Shown here: in pieces, positions 1 to 8,362 of the stretch | Layout: each line of letters starts with the position of its first letter | Numbering within the stretch: position 1 is the stretch's first letter | Source: Polyangiaceae bacterium | GTDB lineage: Bacteria; Myxococcota_A; Polyangia; Polyangiales; Polyangiaceae | NCBI GenBank assembly: GCA_041389725.1 | Contig: JAWKRG010000007.1 | Location: 489,083-553,082 of the forward strand | DNA length: 64,000 nucleotides | Reading direction: 5' to 3' | Notes under the pieces: generated by a model | Told to the model about the DNA's origin: nothing | Databases searched by the model: none | The model's input: the letters and a program-made list of their open reading frames with translations, nothing else | Made by a program: the position numbers and the translations under genes

Positions 1-1454
1 TTGGCGCCGAGGGTGATGTTGGTGGTGTTGACCGTGGGGGCGGTGGTGCCTTTCCACGCGATGGCGGCGCTGATGCCGCCGGCGGCGCCGCCGCCGGAAG
101 CGCCGTTACCGCCTGCTGCGCCTTTGCCGCCAGAGCAACCACCCGCCGACTGCACTCCGCCGAATCCCCCTGCTGCTTGACCTGGCTGTCCTGCGGCGCC
201 TTTGCCTCCGTCGCCTGCTGCGCTCGTCGTGAGCTTGATGGAAGTGTCGAGCGTGATGGCCGTGTCGAGGAGGAGAATCGCGATGCTCGCGCCGCCGCCT
301 TTCCCGCCCTTGCCTCCTGCACCACCACAGGCTCCTGCTCCGCCGCCTCCGCCGCCTCCCGTCGTGTCACTCGCTCCGCCGCCACCGCCCTGGCCCACGC
401 CACCGGAAGTGCCGTCTTCGCCGGAAGAAGCGGACCAGCCTGAAGATGAAAGCGTGCCGAGCGTGGAAGCGCCGGATGCGTCCGTGGCAGAGGGGCCGGG
501 GGCGCCGTTCTTCCCGGTGCCCCCACCGCCGCAGTCGGTCGGGTTGCCCGATATACCACCTTGACCTGCTCCGAGGGCTGGCAGACCCGCATTGCCATTG
601 TCGGGCGTGGGCGCGTCACCGCCGCCACCACCGATTGTTTGGTCGCTGGCCGGACACGTAACGGGGTTCAACGCTCCGCCAGCGAGTCCACTCGCGTCCT
701 TCCCCTTCAGCGTCGCAGCGCTCGGGTAGGTGTAGGAGTTCAAGGCGCCGTCTGCGCCTTTCATGCCTTTGCCCGCAGAGATGTCGACGCGGGTGAGTTC
801 GATGTTTGCCGAGGACTTGACGAAGATGCCGATGCTGGACTCACCCGGTTGCGCGGCGTCGGCACTGCTGATGGCGAAGTCTTCGAAATGCACGCCCTTT
901 GTCAGGCCATCAAGGGTGATTGCCGTCGCGGCACCCGAGAGGTTGGATTTGCTCGTGCCGTAGGTCCACGTGTTCCCCGCGCAGTCGAAGCCACCGTAGA
1001 GGGCGAGGCCGTCCGAAGACGAGTCGAGCGTGAGGGATTCCTTGTACGGGTCGTGCGTGTTGCACACGTAGATGCGCTTGCCCGCTGCGGCGCCGATGGC
1101 TTCGGTGATTGTCTTGTAGGGGTTTGCGCGCGTGCCGTCGGGGGTGCCGCCGGTGCTGCCGGAGTCGACAAACACGCCGTATTGCTCGTCAATCACGCAA
1201 CCGTCTTCGCCCGGGGACTTCGAGGGGTCGCACGTCGAGCCATCGCTCCCGCCGCTGCCCGATGCGCCGCCTGTGCCAGAAGCACCACCGCTTCCGCCAG
1301 TGCCCGAATCGCCACTGCTGCCGCCGGTGCCGGAGTCGGAACCTCCGGCCGCGCAGTTCCCATTGAGGGAGCAATCGTCCGAGCGACTGCTGCACCCGAT
1401 GCTGAACGCCGAGCCAATGCCAACCGTCAATGCAAGAAAGGTGGTTCGTTTCAT
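1..1454 (-). CDS. Gly-rich lipoprotein with DUF1565-like repeat region (3' end outside window)
   Basis: The frame is open from an ATG at 1454 to the window edge (at least 484 residues), so the C-terminus is missing. The start is supported by a GGGGAGAG ribosome-binding site 5 nt upstream. The N-terminus is a lipoprotein signal peptide ending in SIGC, followed by an Asp/Ser/Gly linker (residues about 25-75). Then comes a segment of the type GTRANPYKTITEAI, which in DUF1565-type proteins opens a right-handed beta-helix. After about residue 200 the chain is dominated by Gly/Ala/Ser-rich, PGRS-like sequence. It is probably a surface lipoprotein of unknown role. It lies 30 bp after the TPR-PEGA gene and is the last visible gene of the kinase operon. 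The lipoprotein call is strong; the fold is an inference from motif style. Confidence 0.75.
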   Translation of the reverse strand, partial: MKRTTFLALTVGIGSAFSIGCSSRSDDCSLNGNCAAGGSDSGTGGSSGDSGTGGSGGASGTGGASGSGGSDGSTCDPSKSPGEDGCVIDEQYGVFVDSGSTGGTPDGTRANPYKTITEAIGAAAGKRIYVCNTHDPYKESLTLDSSSDGLALYGGFDCAGNTWTYGTSKSNLSGAATAITLDGLTKGVHFEDFAISSADAAQPGESSIGIFVKSSANIELTRVDISAGKGMKGADGALNSYTYPSAATLKGKDASGLAGGALNPVTCPASDQTIGGGGGDAPTPDNGNAGLPALGAGQGGISGNPTDCGGGGTGKNGAPGPSATDASGASTLGTLSSSGWSASSGEDGTSGGVGQGGGGGASDTTGGGGGGGAGACGGAGGKGGKGGGASIAILLLDTAITLDTSIKLTTSAAGDGGKGAAGQPGQAAGGFGGVQSAGGCSGGKGAAGGNGASGGGAAGGISAAIAWKGTTAPTVNTTNITLGA

Positions 1455-1484
1455 GATGTCTCTCCCCGAGAATACTGGGTGCGC

Positions 1485-2531
1485 CTAGAACGAACCCTTC
1501 AAGGACACGGCCAAGCCGTGCGTATCAATCGCCATGGATGGCACCAAAGAAGTCTCGCTTGGTCGTGGTGCACGTGCCTTCTTGTCATCGCTGTCGTCCG
1601 AGGGCCAGAGCATGTAGGTGGCGGTCACGACGCTGCCCACGGCGAACAACGAAAAGCCGGCGACGGCCCAGCGGCTGTCTCGATCTGCCGTTTCGTTCTT
1701 GTCCTTCAGCCTAGCGCAGTCGGTCGCAGAGGCAGTCCCAGCCGTGCATCCCGAGGGTCCAACCCTGGCCGCGATCACATCGGCGTCATCAGCGGCGCTC
1801 TGTGAGAGCAACGTGAAGCCGATCCCTACACCGAGGCCCACCATGGCGGCGCTGCCTCCGATGATGGCAGGCACCATGCTTCGTTCGCCAGCGCCGTTGT
1901 GCTTTGCCTTGCCGTTATCGGCATGACCATTGGTCGCCGGCGGGCTGTCGGCCACTGGACTCAGCACCAGCGTCCGGGACACCGACTCTCCTGCGGAGAC
2001 CGTAATCGCCTCCCTCACTGTTCCGTGTCCTGCGAGTTCTGCGACGATTTCATGGCTGCCCGGTTCTACGAATACGGGCGCAGCTAGCGGCGCAACCCCT
2101 ACCCCGCGGTCACCCACGCGCACGCGCGCGCCCTCTGGTGTTACGCGAATATCCACTTCGACTACACGGCTCTTCGACTCCTTCAGCCATGCTTGCAGGC
2201 GCTGCTTTGGCTCGTCGTCTTCTTTCGGGGGGAAGTGCCGAAGTGAGTAGTCGATGTGTTCAGCAGCATCCCGGTACTCTTTCAGTTCGTACTCGGTTTG
2301 GCCGAGCAAAGCGGCGATATCGAAGGTCTGGCGAAGGCGGAATGCTTCGCGCAGCTGGTCGCGCGCTGACCGCCAGTCCTTCTTGAGCACAGCTTCGCGA
2401 CCTGACTGGAAAAGCCCTTTCGCTTGTGCGTCGAGATCGGTCTTGGAGTTCGGCTGCGCGCTCGCAATCGGCACGTTACCGACAACCAGCGCAAGCGCCA
2501 TCAACGATATGAAAACGAATGTTCGGAACAT
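1485..2531 (-). CDS. Secreted TPR-PEGA domain protein
   Basis: 348 residues. A classical signal peptide ends near ASA-QP (residue 25). It is followed by a TPR-like helical segment (about 35-115: repeated A/L-rich pairs around the DWRSARDQLREAF and EYRDAAEHI stretches). A PEGA-type beta domain follows (about 125-190, containing VTPEGARVRVGDRGVG). Two hydrophobic helices flank a small loop at about 215-305. Such proteins are common in myxobacteria and often sit beside Ser/Thr kinases. It starts 21 bp after the preceding co-directional gene, so it is probably in the kinase operon. The function is unknown; a role at the cell envelope is inferred from the signal peptide and PEGA domain. Confidence 0.75.
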   Translation of the reverse strand: MFRTFVFISLMALALVVGNVPIASAQPNSKTDLDAQAKGLFQSGREAVLKKDWRSARDQLREAFRLRQTFDIAALLGQTEYELKEYRDAAEHIDYSLRHFPPKEDDEPKQRLQAWLKESKSRVVEVDIRVTPEGARVRVGDRGVGVAPLAAPVFVEPGSHEIVAELAGHGTVREAITVSAGESVSRTLVLSPVADSPPATNGHADNGKAKHNGAGERSMVPAIIGGSAAMVGLGVGIGFTLLSQSAADDADVIAARVGPSGCTAGTASATDCARLKDKNETADRDSRWAVAGFSLFAVGSVVTATYMLWPSDDSDDKKARAPRPSETSLVPSMAIDTHGLAVSLKGSF

Positions 2532-2551
2532 GTCGACTTGGTGCCGTGAGA

Positions 2552-3679
2552 CTAGAACACGGGACGTTGGGGGTCTTTCGGAATTGGCCCGGTTCCGCCT
2601 GAACCGGCTTGCGGCGCCGGTTCCGACGCCGCTGGCTTGGCAGCCGGCATCGGGTTGGGGTGCTGCACAGCGGGCTTCGCGATGGGCTTTGGGTTGACCT
2701 TGATCGCACTTGCCGAAGCGGCGGGTTCGCCGTGCGCCGAGGGTGCCGCCACAGACGTCGATTCAGTTCCCCCTGGCGCTGGGCTGTGCTCCGCCGTCGA
2801 CGGCGAGGCCGGAGTTACACGCTCCGGCGAGGTCACAGTAGTTGCTGTGGTGGGCGCGGCAGGCGTCGAAGTCGTGGTCGCTGGTGGAACCTCGGTTCGT
2901 AGGAACACGAACCACCCCGCGACGACGAGAATCGCGAGCGCAACGACACCGAGCACCCAGCCTCGCGCGGGGCGCGCTGCTTCCGCTGCGCTCTCGCCTA
3001 CCCCTGCGTTCGCGCTTTCCACTGCGCCTGGGTCGATACCCAACTGCGTCAGGCTTGCGTCCGGAATCGTCGGATCAGCGATCGCTGCGGCTTCCTCGAG
3101 CTGTCGTTCCGCGGCCTTCTTGAGGCTTGGTTGTGTGTTTGCCTTGCGGGGATCTTCTTTGCCGTCGACCTTGATGGTCTCGACTTCGAGGGTCTTGTGG
3201 GCGGTGGGTGCGGGGAGCGGGCGCGGCGCGGCGTAGTCGGTTGCTTGGTGCGGAACGTCCACTGGGGTTGGGTCCACGGGCTCGACTCGCTGATGGGAGC
3301 CGGCGAGGGGCGGGGGTTGGAACTCGGGGATCTTGCCTTGCTTGAGTTGCTCTAGCTGCCTCGGCTCCAGGGAGGATAAGTCCAGCGGGTAGAATTCCTG
3401 AGCAAGAAGCCTCGGGGTGGAACTCTCCCGCTCGTCGCCGGTCGCGACCGTCTTTTCGTCGTCGGTGACCACGCTTCCCGGCGGATTCAAGCCGCGGAGG
3501 GTGCTGCCAGATTTCGAGGCCGGGCTCATTTCGGACTCGCGCGCAGGGTGAAGCATGGCAGACAGCGCTTCGTAGCTTGACCGCGGACACCGGCCAACTC
3601 TTGGGGAGCGACGCGTGCGCATCGACGCACCGTGTCGGCCGGGGCAAGTTGCGAGTTGCGGACTTTCTTCATGGCTCAC
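2552..3679 (-). CDS. Single-TM protein with long disordered flanks, coupled to Ser/Thr kinase
   Basis: 375 residues as listed, using a GTG that overlaps the kinase stop codon by 4 bases (GTGA). A shorter start at the ATG at 3529 (MSPASKSG) is also possible, because the first 50 residues are Arg-rich and unlike the rest. The chain has a charged, Pro-rich cytoplasmic part, one transmembrane helix (about residues 240-262, VLGVVALAILVVAGWFVFL) and a Thr/Ala/Pro-rich outer tail. No catalytic motif is visible. Tight coupling to the kinase suggests a substrate or anchoring partner, but this is inference. Confidence 0.6.
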   Translation of the reverse strand: MSHEESPQLATCPGRHGASMRTRRSPRVGRCPRSSYEALSAMLHPARESEMSPASKSGSTLRGLNPPGSVVTDDEKTVATGDERESSTPRLLAQEFYPLDLSSLEPRQLEQLKQGKIPEFQPPPLAGSHQRVEPVDPTPVDVPHQATDYAAPRPLPAPTAHKTLEVETIKVDGKEDPRKANTQPSLKKAAERQLEEAAAIADPTIPDASLTQLGIDPGAVESANAGVGESAAEAARPARGWVLGVVALAILVVAGWFVFLRTEVPPATTTSTPAAPTTATTVTSPERVTPASPSTAEHSPAPGGTESTSVAAPSAHGEPAASASAIKVNPKPIAKPAVQHPNPMPAAKPAASEPAPQAGSGGTGPIPKDPQRPVF

Positions 3680-5628
3680 GGTGGCGGCGCGCTGCTCAGT
3701 GTAGCAGCGGGGTTCGAGGTGGGGGCCAAACTGTCCGGCGCGGTCGGCCCAGGGGCCGGCGCCGCGCGCTGACCCTGCCGTGACGCACCGAGGGCGTACG
3801 CCAGTGCGACGACCAGCAAGGCCGTGATCAGTCCGATTCCGTAGGCAACGCCGATGTGGAACTGCGGCGGGCTGCGGGCTGGTTCCTGGGTGCCCGGCGC
3901 TAGCGGAACACGGGATGCCTCATCATCTGTTTCGGCCAGCTCGTGCTGGCGGGCACCATCGGAGTCCTGGTTCTCGGAAGGGTAGCTGAGGTCGACGCGC
4001 TCGATGTCGACGCCTAGGTCCATGTCACCCGTGCCGGCGGCGTCGAGCACGAAGCGCGCGAGTTCCGCACGGGCAAGCTCCGAATCCTCTTCACCGCCCA
4101 ACGCCAGCGCCAGCAATGCGCCGCGCGGCGCGGGATGCATACTGAGGGGCGTGTGTGCGAAGGCCACCAGGACCGAGAAGGCGAAGCTTCGCGTCTCCTC
4201 GTCCAACAATTCGAACCGACCCAACGCCGTGCTGGCCGCATCCGACAGATGTTCCGGCTCAATCAACAAAGCCGCTCCACGGACCATGTCCAACCGGTCC
4301 TTCCGGAAGCGGTTCGGTTCGTCCTGGCACCACCCGCTTCGCATGGCGGCGGCACGCAGCATGTGCAGCACTCGACCGGCGTGCTCGCGTAACCCACCAG
4401 CAACCGCGTAGTTGGCGCGGTAGCTCGCTCTGACAGCATCGTCAGCATCCAACATCGCAGTGACAAGATCACTGAGGAGGCCGCGAAATCTCGCGTCTCT
4501 CGCGCCAACCCCGGCCATTGCGCGCAGCCCGCGCTCCACAGCGGTGATCTCGGGACAAGACGATGCGAAGCGAGCAGCACCGCAGATCATCGCGGCGTCC
4601 AGTGCGACCTGCGAGTCCGCCGTACCGGGCACCCCGTGTCCGCCGCCCGCGTACGACGGAGTTCTGCGCGCTTCAGGGGCAACGTCGATCCGCTGCGTGG
4701 CCTTTGGTGACTGACGTGGACTACTCCGCTCGAGGCGCGGCAGTGCGTGTCCAAGAGCAGCCGAGAGCTCCTGCATGGACTGCTGTCGCATTCCCGGGTC
4801 CTTCGCCAGAGCGCGCATGACTATGTCGTTCACCTCAGTTGGCACCTGGGGTGCGAGATCCGTCACCGGGGCGGGTGGCGCGAAGATCTGCCGCAGGCCG
4901 AGCTGCATTTCTGGCGGGAAGTCGAGCGGCCCCGCTCCCTCGCTGAAGCAGTGCCTCCCCGTGAGCATCTCGTAGAGGATGTGTCCGACTGCGTAGATGT
5001 CCGACCGGGCGTCCGAAAGGCCGACCTGGAGCAGCTCCGGCGCCATGTACGCCTGCGTACCTAAGAGGCGGAAGCGATCCGTGGTGCGCAGTTCGACGGG
5101 GCGCAAGCCACTGCGGATCTTGCTCACGCCGAAGTCCAGGATCTTCACGTTCTCGCCATCGGCGAGGACGAAGACGTTCTCCGGTTTCAGGTCTCGGTGC
5201 ACGACCTGCAGGGCATGGGCTGCGGCGCAGCCATCTGCAATTTGCATTCCGAACTGCAACGCGCGAGGAACGGATAGCGCACCTGCCTGGAGCAGCAGCT
5301 CGCGGAGGGTGTTGCCTTCGAGCAGAGGCATCGTGATCCAAACGAGCCCCGGATACCGCGACAGCTCCGTCGTGACATCCCCATCCGTCACAGGCACGAC
5401 GTTCGGGTGGGAGATCTGGGCAAGCGTGCGGGCCTCGGCCTTCATGCGCGCGGCATAGTCCCCTTGTCGCTTGAACAGCACTTTCAGTGCGACACGCAGC
5501 CCAGTCCAACTATGTTGGGCCTCGTAGACCGCGCCGACGCCTCCCTTCGCAAGGTGGCGCACGATTGTGTACCGCCCCTCGACACTGTCGCCCGGTTCAA
5601 AGGGCCACTCAGCTAGTTCGCGATCCAT
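3676..5628 (-). CDS. PknB-type Ser/Thr protein kinase with C-terminal TM helix
   Basis: About 650 residues from the ATG at 5628 (a TTG two codons earlier is the alternative). The kinase domain spans about 18-285 and has all key motifs: glycine loop GGVGAVY, catalytic Lys in VALKVLF (K49), HRDLKPEN (D146), DFG (about 165) and APE. About 300 residues without a recognised domain follow (Ala-rich helical), then a transmembrane helix near residue 600 and a short Pro/Ala tail. The kinase should be active and membrane-tethered, with the kinase domain in the cytoplasm. It heads a co-directional run with the one-TM protein, the TPR-PEGA protein and the Gly-rich lipoprotein, so these may form a signalling unit to the cell surface. 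Confidence 0.9.
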   Translation of the reverse strand: MDRELAEWPFEPGDSVEGRYTIVRHLAKGGVGAVYEAQHSWTGLRVALKVLFKRQGDYAARMKAEARTLAQISHPNVVPVTDGDVTTELSRYPGLVWITMPLLEGNTLRELLLQAGALSVPRALQFGMQIADGCAAAHALQVVHRDLKPENVFVLADGENVKILDFGVSKIRSGLRPVELRTTDRFRLLGTQAYMAPELLQVGLSDARSDIYAVGHILYEMLTGRHCFSEGAGPLDFPPEMQLGLRQIFAPPAPVTDLAPQVPTEVNDIVMRALAKDPGMRQQSMQELSAALGHALPRLERSSPRQSPKATQRIDVAPEARRTPSYAGGGHGVPGTADSQVALDAAMICGAARFASSCPEITAVERGLRAMAGVGARDARFRGLLSDLVTAMLDADDAVRASYRANYAVAGGLREHAGRVLHMLRAAAMRSGWCQDEPNRFRKDRLDMVRGAALLIEPEHLSDAASTALGRFELLDEETRSFAFSVLVAFAHTPLSMHPAPRGALLALALGGEEDSELARAELARFVLDAAGTGDMDLGVDIERVDLSYPSENQDSDGARQHELAETDDEASRVPLAPGTQEPARSPPQFHIGVAYGIGLITALLVVALAYALGASRQGQRAAPAPGPTAPDSLAPTSNPAATLSSAPPP

Positions 5629-5766
5629 GGTCAACTCAGGCGGTCCGCCCCCCCCGGCCGATTCGGAGTCTAGATCGGGCAGGTCCGTGGTGTCAGCGTA
5701 TTGGCCGGCATCCGCGCCATCCAGCGGCTCCGTCGGACGATTGCGAAACCCATCGACGTACCGCTC

Positions 5767-6183
5767 TCACTGCGGGACAACGCAGTCTTCCGGAGCGACG
5801 CAATATGGCCCCTGGACGTTGCCGGGGGATAGCTCGATGACGCAGCAGGCGGCCGTCGCGGGACACACGGAACCTGCGCACTTGCAGGGATACCACCCCG
5901 ACGTGCACTCGCCGTGACACAGCTTTCCCTCACAGCACGTCTCTACACCCGGGCCCTTGCCCACCAGGGCGCAGCTGTTGGCTGAGTCGCTGCCGGAGTC
6001 AACGGCAGAGTCGGACAGCGGTCCGGCGTCCCCCGTCGCATCCGGGGCCACCGCAGCGTCCGTCCCTGCTTCGCGTTCCGTCCCGTTGTAATCCGATGAC
6101 GTTGCGCCGCCGCAGCCCGCGCAGGTCAGGAGAGCGACGACATGCACTACCCAAGCGGTTTGCACACGCCCTGCCCTCCACAT
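5767..6183 (-). CDS. Small Cys-rich lipoprotein (paralogue of the upstream gene product)
   Basis: 138 residues from the ATG at 6183, which gives a signal peptide with two Arg and the lipobox CAGC. The longer frame to 6282 lies inside the upstream gene and adds no signal-like sequence. An Asp/Ala-rich linker (about 27-70) leads to a C-terminal Cys-rich module with the pattern CCxGxxCxGxC...CxCAG...CCVI...C...C. The same module ends the neighbouring protein (6147-6569), so the two are probably tandem paralogues. The genes overlap by 37 bp. A GTG at 6147, overlapping the upstream stop as TAGTG, is an alternative start but leaves a very short signal peptide. The function is unknown; a disulphide-bonded surface domain is likely. 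Confidence 0.65.
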   Translation of the reverse strand: MWRAGRVQTAWVVHVVALLTCAGCGGATSSDYNGTEREAGTDAAVAPDATGDAGPLSDSAVDSGSDSANSCALVGKGPGVETCCEGKLCHGECTSGWYPCKCAGSVCPATAACCVIELSPGNVQGPYCVAPEDCVVPQ

Positions 6184-6569
6184 ACGTGTTGGCCTGAGAT
6201 GACACAACACAGGGAAGGAAGCTCGCAACCACCGCTGATCCCGCCGCAGTGGCACTGCCCTTGCTCGCAGGAACCGAGGCAAACGTGGCCCCCACAGCAG
6301 GAGAACTCGAGCTTCCCGGTCGGCTTGGTTCCACCGTCTTGGCAGACCCAGGCGTACTTCTCGTCGGCGGACATGCCAGCAGCGCCGCCTCCGCTACTCC
6401 CACCCGCATCCGCATCCGCGCCACCCGCGTCGAAAATACCACCACCTCCACCCGTCCCGGCCGCTCCGCCCAGACTGCCGCCCGGCTCGCGGGCTTCCCC
6501 GCCACAGCGCAGGACGCCAAGCAGCACGACAGCAGAAGCGAGCAAGAGTCGAGAACGTCGATCAGTCAT
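6147..6569 (-). CDS. Small Cys-rich lipoprotein
   Basis: 140 residues from the ATG at 6569. Its start overlaps the stop of the gene before it by 8 bp, which favours this start over the longer frame to 6830. The signal peptide (MTDRRSRLLLASAVV...) ends at an imperfect lipobox with Arg before the Cys (VLRC). A Gly/Ala/Asp linker follows (about 28-65), then a Cys-rich module containing SCCGGHVCLGSC and CCVISG. The module matches that of the next gene. It is the second gene of a three-gene operon headed by the Asp-box lipoprotein. Role unknown. Confidence 0.65.
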   Translation of the reverse strand: MTDRRSRLLLASAVVLLGVLRCGGEAREPGGSLGGAAGTGGGGGIFDAGGADADAGGSSGGGAAGMSADEKYAWVCQDGGTKPTGKLEFSCCGGHVCLGSCEQGQCHCGGISGGCELPSLCCVISGQHVCGGQGVCKPLG

Positions 6570-8190
6570 TCCACCCCCACGCCACGACATGGAGGTTTCT
6601 CGCCTGCCTCGGGTGGTGTGGTTCACAGCCGCGAGCCTCATCGCTCGAGTAGACCGCAACGTGCCGCCACGACTGATCAGGGTTCTGGACTGCAGCAAGC
6701 CCGAAATAGTCCCCCCAATAGTCGGAGAACGGGTAGTTCGCAGGACAAACGGCCGGGTCGGGTCCGGGCAGCGGTTGAAAGCCAACAGTTGGAAACGCTG
6801 AAGCAGGTAGTGGACCAGATAGTGTCGCAAGTGTCACCTGCGCGTGGGCGGTCGCAATCTCCGGGCGTGCGAACTCGTAGAACGCATAGCGCCAGTCAGC
6901 TCCCGATCCGTCTTGCGCCGCGCTCTTGTCCACAAACTCGATGTTGGGCTGGAGCTGCATGCCCGCCCGCAGGCCAGTGCCCCACGCATCGACATCTTCA
7001 CATGAAATCCCCCCAGCCAGCGAAACCATGAAGCACCTGGTCACACCAACGTATGGGGAGAAGTCGGTCGGCCGAGAACGCGAGTACGCGAAAATGAATT
7101 CTCGAACCGAAAGATCACCCAGGGCAAGCCGGTTGACAGCGAAGTCGCCTGACGAGGCGGATCGGAGAGCTTCTCCCGAAGCGACACCACTCGGAAGCTG
7201 GGCGAAAAGATCGACTCCAGAACTAACATCACCGACAAACTCGCATCCGGTGGTCGTCACGTGGCAGAGCTTGATGGTTCCGCCCGCCGAGGTGCCTGAC
7301 ATCCAAACCTCGCCACCCTGATCCCTGCGCAACTCGGGTCCATGGGAGGCATCCAACATCATTGCGTCCACCGGCAGGCGTTTCAAGAACGGCACGGGGA
7401 CCCCGGTGTACACGAGTTCGTACAGAAGAATCTCGTCCGGCGTGAAGTCATCTGCGGCCACATACACCCGGTTACCTGCACCGATTGCAGTGGTCGTCTG
7501 GTCTGTACCGGTCAGCCCGATGTCAGGCTCGCGAGCACAGACCACTTCGTTGTCGAAGTTCACCCCTCCATCAAAGGAAAGCGCCACACAGATTGAGTCT
7601 ACGATCCCCTGATCTTCTGGAGTGTCGAGGTCGGGCGGCCAACCGGAGAGCAGGTCCTCAGTGTCGGTGCCCAACGTGAGTGCGTCGAACGACGACGTGC
7701 TCACAGCCAGGCTTGCATACGCAACTAACGACGGGTTCGTGAAGCCTACGGCAAGCGCGGGATCGCTCCACAGGAGCGCGGTCGGTTCGCCGTGCACGAA
7801 TTGAGGGTAGACCTTGCCGGGCGCCTGCCACGTGTAGCCGCCGTCTTGGCTAAACGAGTACCCCATGATGGAAGAGCCTCGCCTGAAGACCACGCCGTCC
7901 AGCGTTTGATCCGTGTAGAAGATGTCCAGCCCGCTCGAAGCGTTGTTGTTGAAGAAGAAGGGCCCGGTAAAGCGATGGCCGACAACAAGGTTGGTGCTGC
8001 CGGCAGGGGTGCGCGCGACAACCAGATCGGTCTCGGCTTGCTCACCTGATTGATTCGGCTCCTGCGGGATCCCCAGAATCGGGGGGCTGGGTGGATCAGA
8101 AACGGAACAGCCACACAGTACAGCGCCGCTTGCGAGTACCACCACGACTCCTGCAAAGCCCTGCCTGCCTGCCAATCCCACACCGCTCAT
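6562..8190 (-). CDS. Lipoprotein with Asp-box (BNR/sialidase-like) repeats
   Basis: 542 residues from the ATG at 8190. This start has an excellent ribosome-binding site (GGGAGGTGG) 3 nt upstream; the ORF can be extended ten codons to 8220 but without support. The signal peptide ends at LCGC. The body contains Asp-box motifs of the form SxDxGxxW/F (SQDGGYTW near residue 115 and SFDGGVNF near 215). These are typical of BNR/sialidase-type beta-propellers, though catalytic sialidase residues cannot be assigned. The N-terminus includes three GGCA units at the same place where the gene at 25928 has ten. It is the first gene of an operon with two Cys-rich lipoproteins, and its leader is shared with the 25928-29688 gene. 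It is probably a surface protein. Confidence 0.7.
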   Translation of the reverse strand: MSGVGLAGRQGFAGVVVVLASGAVLCGCSVSDPPSPPILGIPQEPNQSGEQAETDLVVARTPAGSTNLVVGHRFTGPFFFNNNASSGLDIFYTDQTLDGVVFRRGSSIMGYSFSQDGGYTWQAPGKVYPQFVHGEPTALLWSDPALAVGFTNPSLVAYASLAVSTSSFDALTLGTDTEDLLSGWPPDLDTPEDQGIVDSICVALSFDGGVNFDNEVVCAREPDIGLTGTDQTTTAIGAGNRVYVAADDFTPDEILLYELVYTGVPVPFLKRLPVDAMMLDASHGPELRRDQGGEVWMSGTSAGGTIKLCHVTTTGCEFVGDVSSGVDLFAQLPSGVASGEALRSASSGDFAVNRLALGDLSVREFIFAYSRSRPTDFSPYVGVTRCFMVSLAGGISCEDVDAWGTGLRAGMQLQPNIEFVDKSAAQDGSGADWRYAFYEFARPEIATAHAQVTLATLSGPLPASAFPTVGFQPLPGPDPAVCPANYPFSDYWGDYFGLAAVQNPDQSWRHVAVYSSDEARGCEPHHPRQARNLHVVAWGWND

Positions 8191-8290
8191 GTCCACCTCC
8201 CGCAAGCGGAAGGATACCACCTTCGAAGTTGGATGTATGGCGCGCCGGTGTACAGCGAGGGTTATTGTGAGCGGTTGCCCTACATTGGAA
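8191..8290 (-). promoter_or_regulatory. Leader/promoter region shared with the 29.7 kb lipoprotein operon (copy A)
   Basis: The 35 bases next to the start codon, including the GGGAGGTGG ribosome-binding site, match the leader at 29689-29723 with about five differences. A second block around 8265-8285 (minus-strand reading ATGTAGG, five bases, CGCTCACAA) recurs at 29763-29783 at exactly the same distance from the start codon (77 bp). The sequence between the blocks is poorly conserved. Two blocks kept at fixed spacing suggest a common promoter or operator. Which block is the promoter is not known. Confidence 0.55.
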
Positions 8291-8362
8291 ACCCTGCGCG
8301 AGGGTCTCGCCTAAAGTCGTGAGGTTCGTCACCGAAAGTCGGCCAGCGAATGTGGCCAACGT

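Noticed and set aside
177..1805. Several plus-strand ORFs at the beginning of the window
   Set aside because: They oppose a continuous minus-strand lipoprotein frame with a signal peptide and good ribosome-binding site.
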